Source: PNKC01 sp038323265 (lineage in GTDB: Bacteria; Chloroflexota; Dehalococcoidia; Tepidiformales; Tepidiformaceae). Taken from it: a stretch of 23,806 bases of DNA. Made by a program: the position numbers and the translations under genes. This document shows, piece by piece, positions 1-6,585 of the stretch; the stretch's first letter is position 1, and each line of letters starts with the position of its first letter. The notes under the pieces are model-generated. The model did no database searches, was not told the origin of the DNA, and was given only the letters and a program-made list of their open reading frames with translations. The stretch spans positions 1-23,806 of the forward strand of contig JBBQGT010000041.1 in NCBI GenBank assembly GCA_038323265.1, written 5' to 3'.

Positions 1-1
1 G

Positions 2-226
2 ATCACGCGCGCCATGGCGCCAGGTCTGCCTGAAGTTGAAGAGGGCCAGGCGATTCTGTTGAAGGCCTACGAGGCCGACTGGGGCCCGATCCAGTACGAA
101 GGCAACCTGCACGACCGTGCCACCTACCGCTACTTTTGGGAGCAGCTCCAGCGCGCCCACGTGCTCAACCTGCCGCTCCAGCAGCGCGTCCTCGATACCT
201 TCTTCGCGGACGCCGTCCCGGTTTAG
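2..226 (+). CDS. Unknown protein, 3' part of gene cut by window edge
   Basis: The frame is open from the window edge through an internal ATG at 14 to a TAG at 224-226. The visible protein is about 74 residues, acidic and rich in Tyr, Trp, Leu and Gln, with a compact helical look and no signal peptide or membrane segment. I do not recognise a family. The window edge is in frame with no stop, so the real start is probably upstream and this is a C-terminal piece, but the ATG at 14 cannot be excluded. The same frame reopens directly after the stop into the next gene, which has no ordinary start codon before 374. Confidence 0.5.
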   Translation: MTRAMAPGLPEVEEGQAILLKAYEADWGPIQYEGNLHDRATYRYFWEQLQRAHVLNLPLQQRVLDTFFADAVPV

Positions 227-232
227 GGGCGG

Positions 233-799
233 CTGCACACGGACAGCGAACCACACTCCCAACCGGCCTCCGCGCCAGCCCGGCGCCGCCTCGAGACGCC
301 GCCCAACCGCGATACGAAGGGGCGAAGCGGCTGTCTCATCTGGGGCGCAGTACTCGGCATCACCGTCGGCGCGATGTTCGCCTACTACGGCCTCCCGCCG
401 ATCCTCCGTCACTTCTACGGCGAGACCCACGTCGCCAGCGACGAGTTTTACAAGGGGGACGCCAAGCTGATCCGCGTCCTCCGCATTGAGTCCGTCCGCC
501 CGGACCTCGCTGACGGCGCGCCGGATACTGTGCCGCTCAGTTACTACGTCACACTCAGCATCGTCTCGGCGAAAACGTGGATGCCGAGGGTCAGCGACTT
601 CTCCCTGCAGTTCAGCGGCGGCGGCGACTGGGTCGAAGGGGTGGCGTACAAAGGCGCGAACGACGACGGCACGATCCCCCTCACCCTCGGCGACGAAGCC
701 GCGGTGACCATTCGCTTCCCTCGCCCGGTAGAGGCCAGCGCGACGCCGAAGTACCTTCACCTGACGACCCCGCGCGTCCGCTTCGAACTGCCAAAGTGA
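233..799 (+). CDS. Membrane-anchored protein of unknown function, start uncertain
   Basis: The first ATG is at 374, but the frame is open back to 227 and the codons before 374 complete a transmembrane helix (CLIWGAVLGITVGAMFAYYG, codons 332-391), preceded by an Arg/Lys-rich, Pro-rich stretch. An ATG start would cut this helix in half, so the natural start is probably upstream. The only near-cognate upstream codon is CTG at 233; no ATG, GTG or TTG exists there. After the helix come about 130 residues rich in beta-forming segments (KLIRVLRIESV, LSYYVTLSIV, AAVTIRF, VRFELPK), which would lie outside the membrane. No family recognised. The stop overlaps the GTG start of the glycosylase gene (GTGA), which suggests translational coupling. 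Confidence 0.55.
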   Translation: MHTDSEPHSQPASAPARRRLETPPNRDTKGRSGCLIWGAVLGITVGAMFAYYGLPPILRHFYGETHVASDEFYKGDAKLIRVLRIESVRPDLADGAPDTVPLSYYVTLSIVSAKTWMPRVSDFSLQFSGGGDWVEGVAYKGANDDGTIPLTLGDEAAVTIRFPRPVEASATPKYLHLTTPRVRFELPK

Positions 800-1347
800 C
801 CGGGCCCGGACTCACCCTCCAACACTACCTGCGGCCCGGCCTGCGAATTGTCTTCATCGGGTACAACCCGGCGATCTTCTCCGCCGAAGCGGGCCACTAT
901 TACGCCCGCCCCGGCAACATGTTCTGGCGCCAGTTGAGCGCCAGCGGCCTCGCTGGACGGGAGGCCGGCCCTGAGGATGACGGCCTGCTGATGGACGAGG
1001 CGGGCATCGGCTTCACCGACCTTTGCTGCCGGCCCACCGTCCGCGCCGGCGAGCTCAGGCGGGCCGAGATCATCGACGGTGCCCGGCGTCTCCATGGCGA
1101 GTTGCTCGCCAACCAGCCCCAAATCGCGCTCTTCAGTGGCCGCGGCATCTACCAGCACTTCGGACGCCACGCACTCGGGCTGAGCGCGAAGGAACTCGCC
1201 TTGCGGCAGTACGGTGGGCAGCCCGAGCGCATCGGCAAGACCGTGCCGTGGGTCATCCCAAGCTCCAGCGGCCTTGCCAGCAAGTGGCACCGCGAGCGGC
1301 TGGAGTGGCTCTACGAATTGGCGCGGGTGCTGGGCGAGAACGGCTAG
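796..1347 (+). CDS. mug: Mismatch-specific uracil/thymine-DNA glycosylase (Mug/TDG family)
   Basis: Base-excision repair enzyme that removes uracil or thymine from G:U and G:T mispairs. The 183-residue protein carries the family signature: GYNPAI at residues 22-27, matching the catalytic GINPG motif of Mug with Asn24 in the active position, then GHYYARPGNMFW at 33-44. Next come GFTDLCCRPTVRAGEL near 75-90, and VIPSSSGLAS near 154-163, equivalent to the NPSGLS loop that enters the minor groove. Length is close to E. coli Mug (168 residues). The GTG at 796 overlaps the TGA of the preceding gene; the frame stays open further upstream, but that part is antisense-like and not family sequence. The Gly after Pro in GINPG is Ala here. 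Family assignment is firm; base preference is not shown by sequence. Confidence 0.93.
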   Translation: MTGPGLTLQHYLRPGLRIVFIGYNPAIFSAEAGHYYARPGNMFWRQLSASGLAGREAGPEDDGLLMDEAGIGFTDLCCRPTVRAGELRRAEIIDGARRLHGELLANQPQIALFSGRGIYQHFGRHALGLSAKELALRQYGGQPERIGKTVPWVIPSSSGLASKWHRERLEWLYELARVLGENG

Positions 1348-1388
1348 CCATAGGCGCACCGGGCGAATTCTCGGGAAAATGTTTTCAC

Positions 1389-1640
1389 GCAAATAGCGCT
1401 TGCAGCGCTTGTTAGCGCTTGGCCAGCGCTTGAGCGCCGGATGGCGGTGTTTGGGTAGGTTTGGGAAGTTCGAGGGAAGGGATTCTTCTCTTTCGAGGAA
1501 AAAGGTTTTGGGCAAATAGCGCGTGTAGCGCGTTCCAGCGCGTTGGCTAACGCGTGCGGTGCGTGATGGCGGTTTTTGGAAGGTTTGAAGGAGCGCCGGA
1601 GAGTGCCGAAGTGCCGGGGTTTTGCGGTGCGTGATGGCGG
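1389..1640. repeat. Phased GC-rich repeat array, two long copies plus a partial third
   Basis: Two related segments start with the identical 11-mer GCAAATAGCGC at 1389 and 1512, 123 bases apart. In the first, AGCGCT occurs at 1395, 1404, 1414 and 1425 (a related AGCGCC at 1433). In the second, AGCGCG occurs at 1518, 1527 and 1537, with AACGCG at 1549. Units are spaced 9-12 bases, about one helical turn. Each copy ends in a purine/T-rich stretch around ATGGCGG and GGTTTG. The 18-mer TGCGGTGCGTGATGGCGG occurs at 1555-1572 and again at 1623-1640, marking a partial third copy. No credible gene covers the region. The function is unknown; a dispersed intergenic element or a protein-binding array are both possible. 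Confidence 0.8.
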
Positions 1641-1680
1641 GACCAGGGCGGACATTTTGGGAGGTTGGCATGGGGCGGGG

Positions 1681-1851
1681 CTAGGTCCGAGGGGCGGGTG
1701 GCGCCGGCCGGATGGCTTTGGACAGATTGCGAGCTCCGCGCACCGCAACCGCCGCGACTAGAGCGAGAACGAAAAGAATCGCCCCCAGTAACGGTAGTCC
1801 AATTCGCGCCGTTGAACGACTGTCTCCATTACGGTCTTGGAGTAGAACGGG
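1681..1851 (-). other. In-frame continuation of the 1852-2199 gene beyond its TGA, with a transmembrane helix
   Basis: Reading on after the TGA in the same frame gives 56 codons up to a TAG at 1681-1683. They encode a clean hydrophobic helix (LLGAILFVLALVAAVAV) followed by a basic Arg/Lys tail, typical of a C-terminal membrane anchor. There is no ATG, GTG or TTG between the TGA and the helix, so this piece could not easily be translated on its own. Most likely it is the lost C-terminus of a three-helix protein cut by a nonsense mutation or sequencing error. Confidence 0.45.
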
Positions 1852-2199
1852 TCAGGACTCAGAAGCCGTTGCAACCGGATCGTCCGGTAGGAACCGCATC
1901 GCTTCTTCCCAAGTCACCAACCCAATGCCCGAATCGGCCATCAGTTGGTCGAAAGCCGGAATTGCCTCAATCTCACCGACCGATGAGCTCGGTAAAAGAC
2001 CGTAGAGCGGCGTAGCACTAAGAAACGCCAAGGCGAGTATCCAGTAGAAGGCCCAAAATGGCACTACGGTTGTGACACCAATACCCAGCACTGAGCCGTA
2101 CAAGGCACCCGTTTTGAGCGTGCCCCACCGGATCAGCCATGACTTCCGAATGCTCGCCCGACGGCTCGGGGGCTGAACCAATGCTAGTCGGACTGTCAA
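1852..2199 (-). CDS. Small membrane protein of unknown function, possibly disrupted
   Basis: About 115 residues with two hydrophobic segments in the middle (LYGSVLGIGVTTVVPFWAFY and WILALAFLSATPLYGLL) and a soluble tail ending VATASES. The only starts available are TTG codons at 2199 and just inside; no ATG or GTG start and no clear Shine-Dalgarno site is present. The frame continues after the TGA at 1852-1854 into another membrane segment, so the gene may be decaying or may depend on readthrough. It is divergent from the gene at 2294. No family recognised. The hydrophobic pattern makes this strand the more likely coding strand, but confidence is modest. Confidence 0.4.
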   Translation of the reverse strand: MTVRLALVQPPSRRASIRKSWLIRWGTLKTGALYGSVLGIGVTTVVPFWAFYWILALAFLSATPLYGLLPSSSVGEIEAIPAFDQLMADSGIGLVTWEEAMRFLPDDPVATASES

Positions 2200-2281
2200 G
2201 CTTGGCTTCAGGTGGGGCGTTGGCTTGGTTCGAACACGAGCTTTGTGTTGAGCCCCCTCCCGCCCAGGCCTCCCGCCGATC

Positions 2282-2296
2282 TACACTACCTCGATG
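2282..2296 (+). promoter_or_regulatory. Probable leaderless promoter -10 box of the 2294 gene
   Basis: TACACT at 2282-2287 lies 6 bases before the ATG, so a start site 7 bases after the box would fall on the A of the ATG. There is no Shine-Dalgarno site and no good -35 box. Confidence 0.4.
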
Positions 2297-2773
2297 CCGA
2301 CGCGTGATGGGACATTGAAGGTCCGGGAGTTTGCCTTCTTCTGCGAGGACCAGGCGTTGGCGGGGCTGCCCGAAGGCTTCCCGGCGCTCGAACGCAAGCT
2401 GATGTGGACGATCCTCCAGCTCAACTACGGTCAGCCACAGAACCATTTCGAAATCAACACCAGCCTTGGGAAGCGGCAGATTGAACTCGGGCTACACTTC
2501 GAGGGGCCGGCCGAAGAGAACGACGCATGGGCCTTCCGCCTCTCGGCGCGCGCCTGCGAGCTGATGGCCGCGCTTGGGCCTGGCTGGGAGCTTGAGGAGT
2601 GGACGGCCTCCTGGCGGCGGCTCCATCGGGTCTTCAAGTTCACGAAGCTGAACACGGACCTCGGTCGCGAAGTGGGCGCTGAGCTTTGCAAAGCGATCCA
2701 GGTGCTTGGGCCGATCCTGCTCGAAGGTTCGCGCGGCCGGGTGGCTGTGATTTCCGGCGTCGCCGCGCGGTGA
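2294..2773 (+). CDS. Conserved-looking hypothetical protein
   Basis: A 159-residue cytosolic protein with no signal peptide or membrane helix. It is helical and charged, with aromatic-rich segments (REFAFFCEDQ, KLMWTILQLNYG, WELEEWTASWRRLHRVFKF). I do not recognise the family. The single Cys near residue 17 and another near 89 show no metal-binding spacing. The ATG at 2294 has no Shine-Dalgarno site but has TACACT 6 bases before it, consistent with a leaderless transcript. The TGA overlaps the GTG start of the DinB-family gene (GTGA), so the two are probably translated together; that is the only functional hint. Confidence 0.75.
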   Translation: MPTRDGTLKVREFAFFCEDQALAGLPEGFPALERKLMWTILQLNYGQPQNHFEINTSLGKRQIELGLHFEGPAEENDAWAFRLSARACELMAALGPGWELEEWTASWRRLHRVFKFTKLNTDLGREVGAELCKAIQVLGPILLEGSRGRVAVISGVAAR

Positions 2774-3267
2774 ATCAGCCGCTGGCCGAAATGCTGCGCT
2801 ACAACCGCTGGGCCACGGCGCTAGTGCTCAAAGCCTGCCGCGACCTCAGCGAAGAGCAACTGCAACATCGCATGCCCGAAGCTTCCGGTTCGATTCGCGA
2901 GATGCTCCTCCACCTCGCCGGCGGGCAACAGACGCAGGTGTTGCGCACCGAAGGGCGGCAGCACGAAGGCGAATTCACCCGTTCGAGCGCGTGGCCGGGC
3001 TTTGACGCCCTAATGGACGCCGCGAGCCGCTCATCCGACGCGCTGGTCGCCATCGCTGAAGCGCTTGAAACGGACAGCGAAGTGGTCCTACCGTTCATGG
3101 GCAAGGCGTACCGCTATCCAAAGAGCTTCTTCCTCGTCCACGCAATGGAGCACGGGACCGAACATCGTACGGAGATCAAGCTCAGTCTGGCCAGCCTCGA
3201 CGTCACAACGCCCGACCTCGACGGCTGGGAATTCGCCGCGGCCCAGGGCTACGGCGAGGAAGTGTGA
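2770..3267 (+). CDS. DinB-family (four-helix bundle) metal-dependent protein
   Basis: A 165-residue protein of the DinB/YfiT superfamily, whose members carry a divalent metal on three His and often act as thiol (bacillithiol or mycothiol) S-transferases or metal hydrolases. The opening (AEMLRYNRWATALVLKACRDLSEEQL) is the usual first helix. The metal ligands appear to be His48 in LLHLAGG and His128 and His132 in HAMEHGTEHRTEI. The GTG at 2770 overlaps the stop of the preceding gene; the open frame upstream of it is not family sequence. The substrate cannot be told from sequence. It ends 14 bases before the convergent SCP2 gene. Confidence 0.85.
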   Translation: MNQPLAEMLRYNRWATALVLKACRDLSEEQLQHRMPEASGSIREMLLHLAGGQQTQVLRTEGRQHEGEFTRSSAWPGFDALMDAASRSSDALVAIAEALETDSEVVLPFMGKAYRYPKSFFLVHAMEHGTEHRTEIKLSLASLDVTTPDLDGWEFAAAQGYGEEV

Positions 3268-3280
3268 GGCCGAGTCCCGC

Positions 3281-3712
3281 TTACACCCGCGCCGGGAAGG
3301 TCGTTTCCATTTTCGCTGCGTTGTCGAAGTACTCCTGGAACGTCTGGTTGAAGCGGTAGAACGCGTCACGGCGGTGGTAATCCTTGCCGCGCGCCAGCTC
3401 TTCCGTGCTGCGCAGGTCCAGTGAGTTGAGCGTGAAGTCGTGCGTGGCGCGACCGTTCGTCTTGATGTCTTCGATCATCGCCTGCCACGCTTCGGGCGTC
3501 TGGACGAGCGTGAAGTCCAGTTCACCTGCGCGCGCCGCGTCGATCTTGCTCACCTTTGTGATTTCGAACGCTTCGAAGTCAATCTCGAAGTACTCCTCGC
3601 CCACCCGGACTCCCATCTCGCAGTCCGTTGTGCCGAGCCGCTTGAAGCTGTCCGACTTGTTCAGCATGTCCGCTGCCGCCTGGAACCATTCAACTGACGG
3701 GAACTTGGGCAT
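3281..3712 (-). CDS. SCP2 (sterol carrier protein 2)-like lipid-binding domain protein
   Basis: A 143-residue single-domain protein. The N-terminal helix (VEWFQAAADMLNKSDSFKRLG) and the strands that follow (CEMGVRVGEEYFEIDFEAF) fit the SCP2 fold, a hydrophobic pocket that binds lipids or acyl chains. ATAWQ-like helix PEAWQAMIEDIKTNG matches the SCP2 segment that follows the sheet, and no catalytic motif is seen. The start at 3712 is fixed by a strong GGAGG site ending 7 bases upstream (complement of 3720-3724); a longer open frame to 3784 has no such signal. It is divergent from the CoxG-like gene across 138 bases with its own promoter. The ligand is unknown. Confidence 0.75.
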   Translation of the reverse strand: MPKFPSVEWFQAAADMLNKSDSFKRLGTTDCEMGVRVGEEYFEIDFEAFEITKVSKIDAARAGELDFTLVQTPEAWQAMIEDIKTNGRATHDFTLNSLDLRSTEELARGKDYHRRDAFYRFNQTFQEYFDNAAKMETTFPARV

Positions 3713-3755
3713 GGGATACCTCCAGACCGCAGGACGGCCGTTGATTCGTCCGCCG

Positions 3756-3784
3756 AGTCTACCGTGCGGTCGAACGCGCGACAA
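3756..3784 (-). promoter_or_regulatory. Promoter of the SCP2-like gene
   Basis: On the minus strand, TTGTCG (3779-3784), a 17-base spacer and TAGACT (3756-3761) form a good housekeeping-type promoter. The predicted start leaves a leader of about 37 bases carrying the GGAGG site. Confidence 0.6.
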
Positions 3785-3836
3785 ACCCGACGCTTGATGG
3801 TGAAGAGTGCAGCAGTCTCCACACGGCCAAATCGGC

Positions 3837-3853
3837 TACCATTCGCGGCAATG
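3837..3853 (+). promoter_or_regulatory. Possible leaderless -10 box of the CoxG-like gene
   Basis: TACCAT at 3837-3842 lies 8 bases before the ATG at 3851, and there is no Shine-Dalgarno site. No convincing -35 box is seen. Confidence 0.35.
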
Positions 3854-4297
3854 GAAGTATCCGGCGAACAACGTTTCAAGGCCCCTCGGGAACTGGTCTG
3901 GGAGATGCTTATGGACCCGGCGGCGCTCAAGGCCTGCATCCCCGGCTGCGAAAAGCTTGACGAGGTGGCGCCCGGCTCCTACCGCATGACCGTACGCATC
4001 GGCATCGCCCTAATGAAGGGCACGTACAGCGGCACGGTCACCATCGCCGACGCCATCCGCCCCGAAGCCTACCGGTTGGTGACCGCCGGTGATGGCGCAC
4101 CCGGCAGCGCCCAGGGCACGGTCAAAATCACGCTCGGCGAGGCCGGAAGCGGCACGCTCGTAAAGTACCTCGCCGAGATGAAGGCGCAGGGCGGGCTCGC
4201 TCGCCTCGGCGGCCCGCTGCTGGCCGGCACCGCCAAGATGATGGCCAGCCAGTTCTTCAAATCCATGGAGCGGATGGTCGAGCAGCGCACCGTCTAG
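3851..4297 (+). CDS. CoxG-like SRPBCC domain protein
   Basis: A 148-residue protein of the START/SRPBCC superfamily, CoxG (carbon monoxide dehydrogenase subunit G) branch. The signature is the N-terminal MEVSGEQRFKAPRELVWEML followed by DPAALKACIPGCEKL, where CIPGCE is highly typical of CoxG. The C-terminal helix LLAGTAKMMASQFFKSMERM is also present. In CO dehydrogenase clusters CoxG takes part in membrane anchoring or cofactor maturation, but no coxL, coxM or coxS lies in this window, so a stand-alone hydrophobic-ligand-binding role is equally possible. The ATG at 3851 is chosen because the family N-terminus begins there, although the frame is open upstream. Confidence 0.85.
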   Translation: MEVSGEQRFKAPRELVWEMLMDPAALKACIPGCEKLDEVAPGSYRMTVRIGIALMKGTYSGTVTIADAIRPEAYRLVTAGDGAPGSAQGTVKITLGEAGSGTLVKYLAEMKAQGGLARLGGPLLAGTAKMMASQFFKSMERMVEQRTV

Positions 4298-4352
4298 GAG
4301 CGCTCAGCGTGCTTCCTCCGCTATGCTCACCGTTCACTCCGGAGGTGACTCG

Positions 4353-4742
4353 ATGAAAGAATACCCACTCCCCCAGGGCGTTTCGCCCGCCCGCGGCTAC
4401 AGTCACGTGGTGGTCGCCAGCGGCACGACGATCTACGTAGCCGGCCAGATCGCCCTTGACGCGAACGGCAAGGTCGTCGGGGACGACATCAAAACGCAGG
4501 CCCAGCAGGTGCTCCTCAACGTCCGCGCCGCCCTCACGAGCGCCGGCGCCACATTCTCGGACGTCGTCAAGATGGTGACCTATGTGGTCGACCTCGACGA
4601 CGCCAAGCTGGCTGCCATCCGCGAAGTGCGGAAGGCCTTCCTGCCTACCGCCGGCCCACCCGCCAGCACGCTTGTCGGCGTCACACGCCTGGCGATGGAA
4701 GGCCTGCTGATCGAAGTCGAGGTCATCGCCGTTATCGATTGA
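4353..4742 (+). CDS. Rid (YjgF/YER057c/UK114) family protein lacking the catalytic arginine
   Basis: A 129-residue member of the Rid family. RidA itself hydrolyses reactive enamines and imines made by PLP enzymes. The visible family features are the Val/Gly strand IYVAGQIALDANGKVV, the helix QAQQVLLNVRAALTSAGATFSDVVKMVTYV, and the end IEVEVIAVID. The segment that carries the catalytic arginine in RidA (FPARS) reads PPAST, with Ser105 in the Arg position. Subfamilies Rid4-7 lack this Arg and are not known to have imine deaminase activity. The start at 4353 has an excellent GGAGGTGA site; an upstream in-frame ATG at 4323 has none. It is followed 31 bases later by the VOC-YjbR gene and is probably cotranscribed. 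Confidence 0.88.
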   Translation: MKEYPLPQGVSPARGYSHVVVASGTTIYVAGQIALDANGKVVGDDIKTQAQQVLLNVRAALTSAGATFSDVVKMVTYVVDLDDAKLAAIREVRKAFLPTAGPPASTLVGVTRLAMEGLLIEVEVIAVID

Positions 4743-4773
4743 CGCGAGGCCCCACGCGGCAAGGAGGCGAAGC

Positions 4774-5478
4774 ATGGCAACCGAACTCGGGTACCTCACA
4801 TTTGGCGTGGCGGATGTTTCGCGCGCGCGGGCCTTCTACGGCGGCCTCTTCGGCTGGCAGTTCGAGTCCGCGGCCAGTGGCGATGGCTACGCGCACATCG
4901 GCAATACGAAGCTGCCGATGGGGCTAGTCGAGTCGGAAGAGGGCCTCGTTGGCCTCTTCTTTCGGGTCGAAGATATCGACGCTGCGGCCGCCCAGGTTGT
5001 CGCCCTCGGCGGCAGCGCGGAGCCGCCCGAGGAGAGCGACTCTGGCTGGAGCTGCGATTGCACCGATAACCAGGGCTCGAAGTTCTCGCTCTGGCAGCCT
5101 TCCGCGGCCTATGCTGGCCCGCCGGACCCTGATGTCCTCGAAGCGCGCATGCGCGAGATCTGCATGGCCCTCCCCGAGGCGACGGAGAAAGACGGCGGCC
5201 GCGCGGCGTGGCAGGTGCGCGGCAAGTCGTTCGTAATGTTTATGGATAAGCACCATGGCGATGGCCGCGTTGGCATCTGGGCGAAAGCGACCCACGAAAC
5301 GCAGGACATGCTTGTCCACACCTCGCCCGAGTCGTTCTACGTCCCGCCGTATATGGGGCCGAGCGGCTGGGTGGGCATGCGTCTCGATCTGCCGGGCACG
5401 GACTGGGAGACCGCCGCGAGTCTAGCGCGGGACGCTTATCGCCTCGCCGCGCCGAAGCGGCTGGCGGCGTCCGTTTAG
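4774..5478 (+). CDS. VOC (glyoxalase-like) domain fused to YjbR/MmcQ-like domain
   Basis: A 234-residue two-domain protein. Residues 1 to about 115 form a VOC/glyoxalase-bleomycin-resistance module: LGYLTFGVADVSRARAFYGG, FGWQFE, a second betaalphabeta segment with VEDIDAAAAQVVALGG, and a final strand ending SKFSLWQP. Residues about 122-232 are YjbR/MmcQ-like, a double-wing DNA-binding-like fold: MREICMALPEATEKDGG, WQVRGKSFVMFMD, FYVPPYMGPSGWVGMRLD. The start is fixed by AAGGAGG 7 bases upstream. Members of the VOC group bind metals or small ligands; the YjbR fold often appears beside regulators or as an uncharacterised small protein. Activity is unknown. Confidence 0.88.
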   Translation: MATELGYLTFGVADVSRARAFYGGLFGWQFESAASGDGYAHIGNTKLPMGLVESEEGLVGLFFRVEDIDAAAAQVVALGGSAEPPEESDSGWSCDCTDNQGSKFSLWQPSAAYAGPPDPDVLEARMREICMALPEATEKDGGRAAWQVRGKSFVMFMDKHHGDGRVGIWAKATHETQDMLVHTSPESFYVPPYMGPSGWVGMRLDLPGTDWETAASLARDAYRLAAPKRLAASV

Positions 5479-5512
5479 GAAGGCCAGCGCGATCCCGTTC
5501 TTTCCAGCTGCT

Positions 5513-5541
5513 TTGTGGTTCGCGGGCCTCCGCGCTAGGAT
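5513..5541 (+). promoter_or_regulatory. Promoter of ccsA
   Basis: TTGTGG (5513-5518), a 17-base spacer and TAGGAT (5536-5541) precede the GTG at 5561. The predicted transcript starts near 5548, leaving about 13 bases of leader with GGGGAA. A longer reading frame would begin at the -35 box itself, so this promoter supports the later start. Confidence 0.55.
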
Positions 5542-5560
5542 TGTGAATCGGGGAACAACC

Positions 5561-6511
5561 GTGGCAAACCTCTCGATCTACCTCTTCTGGACTGGCCTCG
5601 CGACTTCGATCATGGCGGGTATTACGTACTTCGCCTACGTCGCGAGCGCCTCGCTTTCGTTCCGCCGCATGGCCGCGCAGACGAACGTCGGCACGGTGAC
5701 CATGTCTGCGCCAGCGAGCGGCATCCCGAACCCCGGACTCGGCCGCCTGGCGACGACATTCACGGCTTTCACGGTGCTCTTTCTTGCAGGACAGGTGGCA
5801 ACACGCTGGTCCGCAACCGGCCACGCGCCGATCTCCAACCTCTACGAATTCACGGCGGCCTTTGGCTTCGGCATCTCCGCGGCATACCTCGTGTTCGAAA
5901 TGGGGACAGGACAGCGGCGCATGGGCGTGGTCGCGCTGCCCATCGTCATCACCATGTTGGTCATCGCTTCGCTCTTCCCGACAGATATCGTGCCGCTGAT
6001 TCCGGCGCTCCAGAACGGCCCGCTGCTAACGATCCACGTCACCATGATGATGATCTCGTACGCCGTGCTTACCGTGGCCTTCTGCGGTGCGTTTGTGTAC
6101 TTGCTCCAGGGCGGAGAAGGCAAGCGCCGATTCGCCTCGCTGCCCAGCGGCAGCGCCGCCGCCGATCTCGCCCATCGCGCCGTCATCGTTGGCTTCCCCA
6201 TGCTCCTCTTCGGGATCGCCCTCGGCGCCTGGTGGGCGAACAGCGCCTGGGGCCGCCCCTGGGGCTGGGATCCGAAGGAGACCAGCGCCCTGGTGACCTG
6301 GCTCAGCCTCGTCGCCTACTTCCACGCGCGGGCGGGAAATGGCTCGGTCGCAGGTGCGCCGGGCATCCGCAAGATCGTCCCCGAAAAGCTGCGCCGCGGC
6401 TGGCGACCGGACCCCATGTGGTGGCTGATCATCATGTACGCCCTGGTGATGTTCACCTACTTCGGCGTCAACCTCTGGGTCAGTGGTCTGCACTCTTACG
6501 CGGGCGTCTAA
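5561..6511 (+). CDS. ccsA: Cytochrome c biogenesis protein CcsA/CcsB (haem handling, system II)
   Basis: A 316-residue polytopic membrane protein of the HemeHandling (CcsA/CcmC/CcmF) family. In system II it works with ResB/Ccs1 to carry haem across the membrane and attach it to apocytochrome c. The WWD haem-binding motif is clear: WWANSAWGRPWGWDPKE at residues 224-240. Candidate haem-ligand His are His159 (TIHVTMMMISY), His255 (YFHARAG) and His311 (GLHSYAGV), in the usual places. ISNLYEF near 90 is also typical of CcsA. Start set at GTG 5561 because the earlier TTG at 5513 forms part of a promoter. No resB lies next to it, so its partner must be elsewhere. Confidence 0.93.
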   Translation: MANLSIYLFWTGLATSIMAGITYFAYVASASLSFRRMAAQTNVGTVTMSAPASGIPNPGLGRLATTFTAFTVLFLAGQVATRWSATGHAPISNLYEFTAAFGFGISAAYLVFEMGTGQRRMGVVALPIVITMLVIASLFPTDIVPLIPALQNGPLLTIHVTMMMISYAVLTVAFCGAFVYLLQGGEGKRRFASLPSGSAAADLAHRAVIVGFPMLLFGIALGAWWANSAWGRPWGWDPKETSALVTWLSLVAYFHARAGNGSVAGAPGIRKIVPEKLRRGWRPDPMWWLIIMYALVMFTYFGVNLWVSGLHSYAGV

Positions 6512-6585
6512 GAACACACTGTCGCCTTAGCTTTCGCGAATCGCGTATAACCAGCGCCACGCCCAAATGGGCGAAGGTGGCGTTT

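Noticed and set aside
1389..1640. CRISPR array
   Set aside because: The units are only 6-9 bases, spaced 9-12 bases apart, with related sequence throughout and no unique spacers of CRISPR length; no cas genes are present.
757..1671. Long minus-strand open frame over the glycosylase gene and repeat array
   Set aside because: It is antisense to a gene with clear Mug motifs and its sequence is low-complexity Arg/Pro/Gly-rich, typical of high-GC shadows.
3851..4297. Part of a carbon monoxide dehydrogenase operon
   Set aside because: No coxL, coxM, coxS or maturation gene is in the window; the CoxG-like protein is alone.
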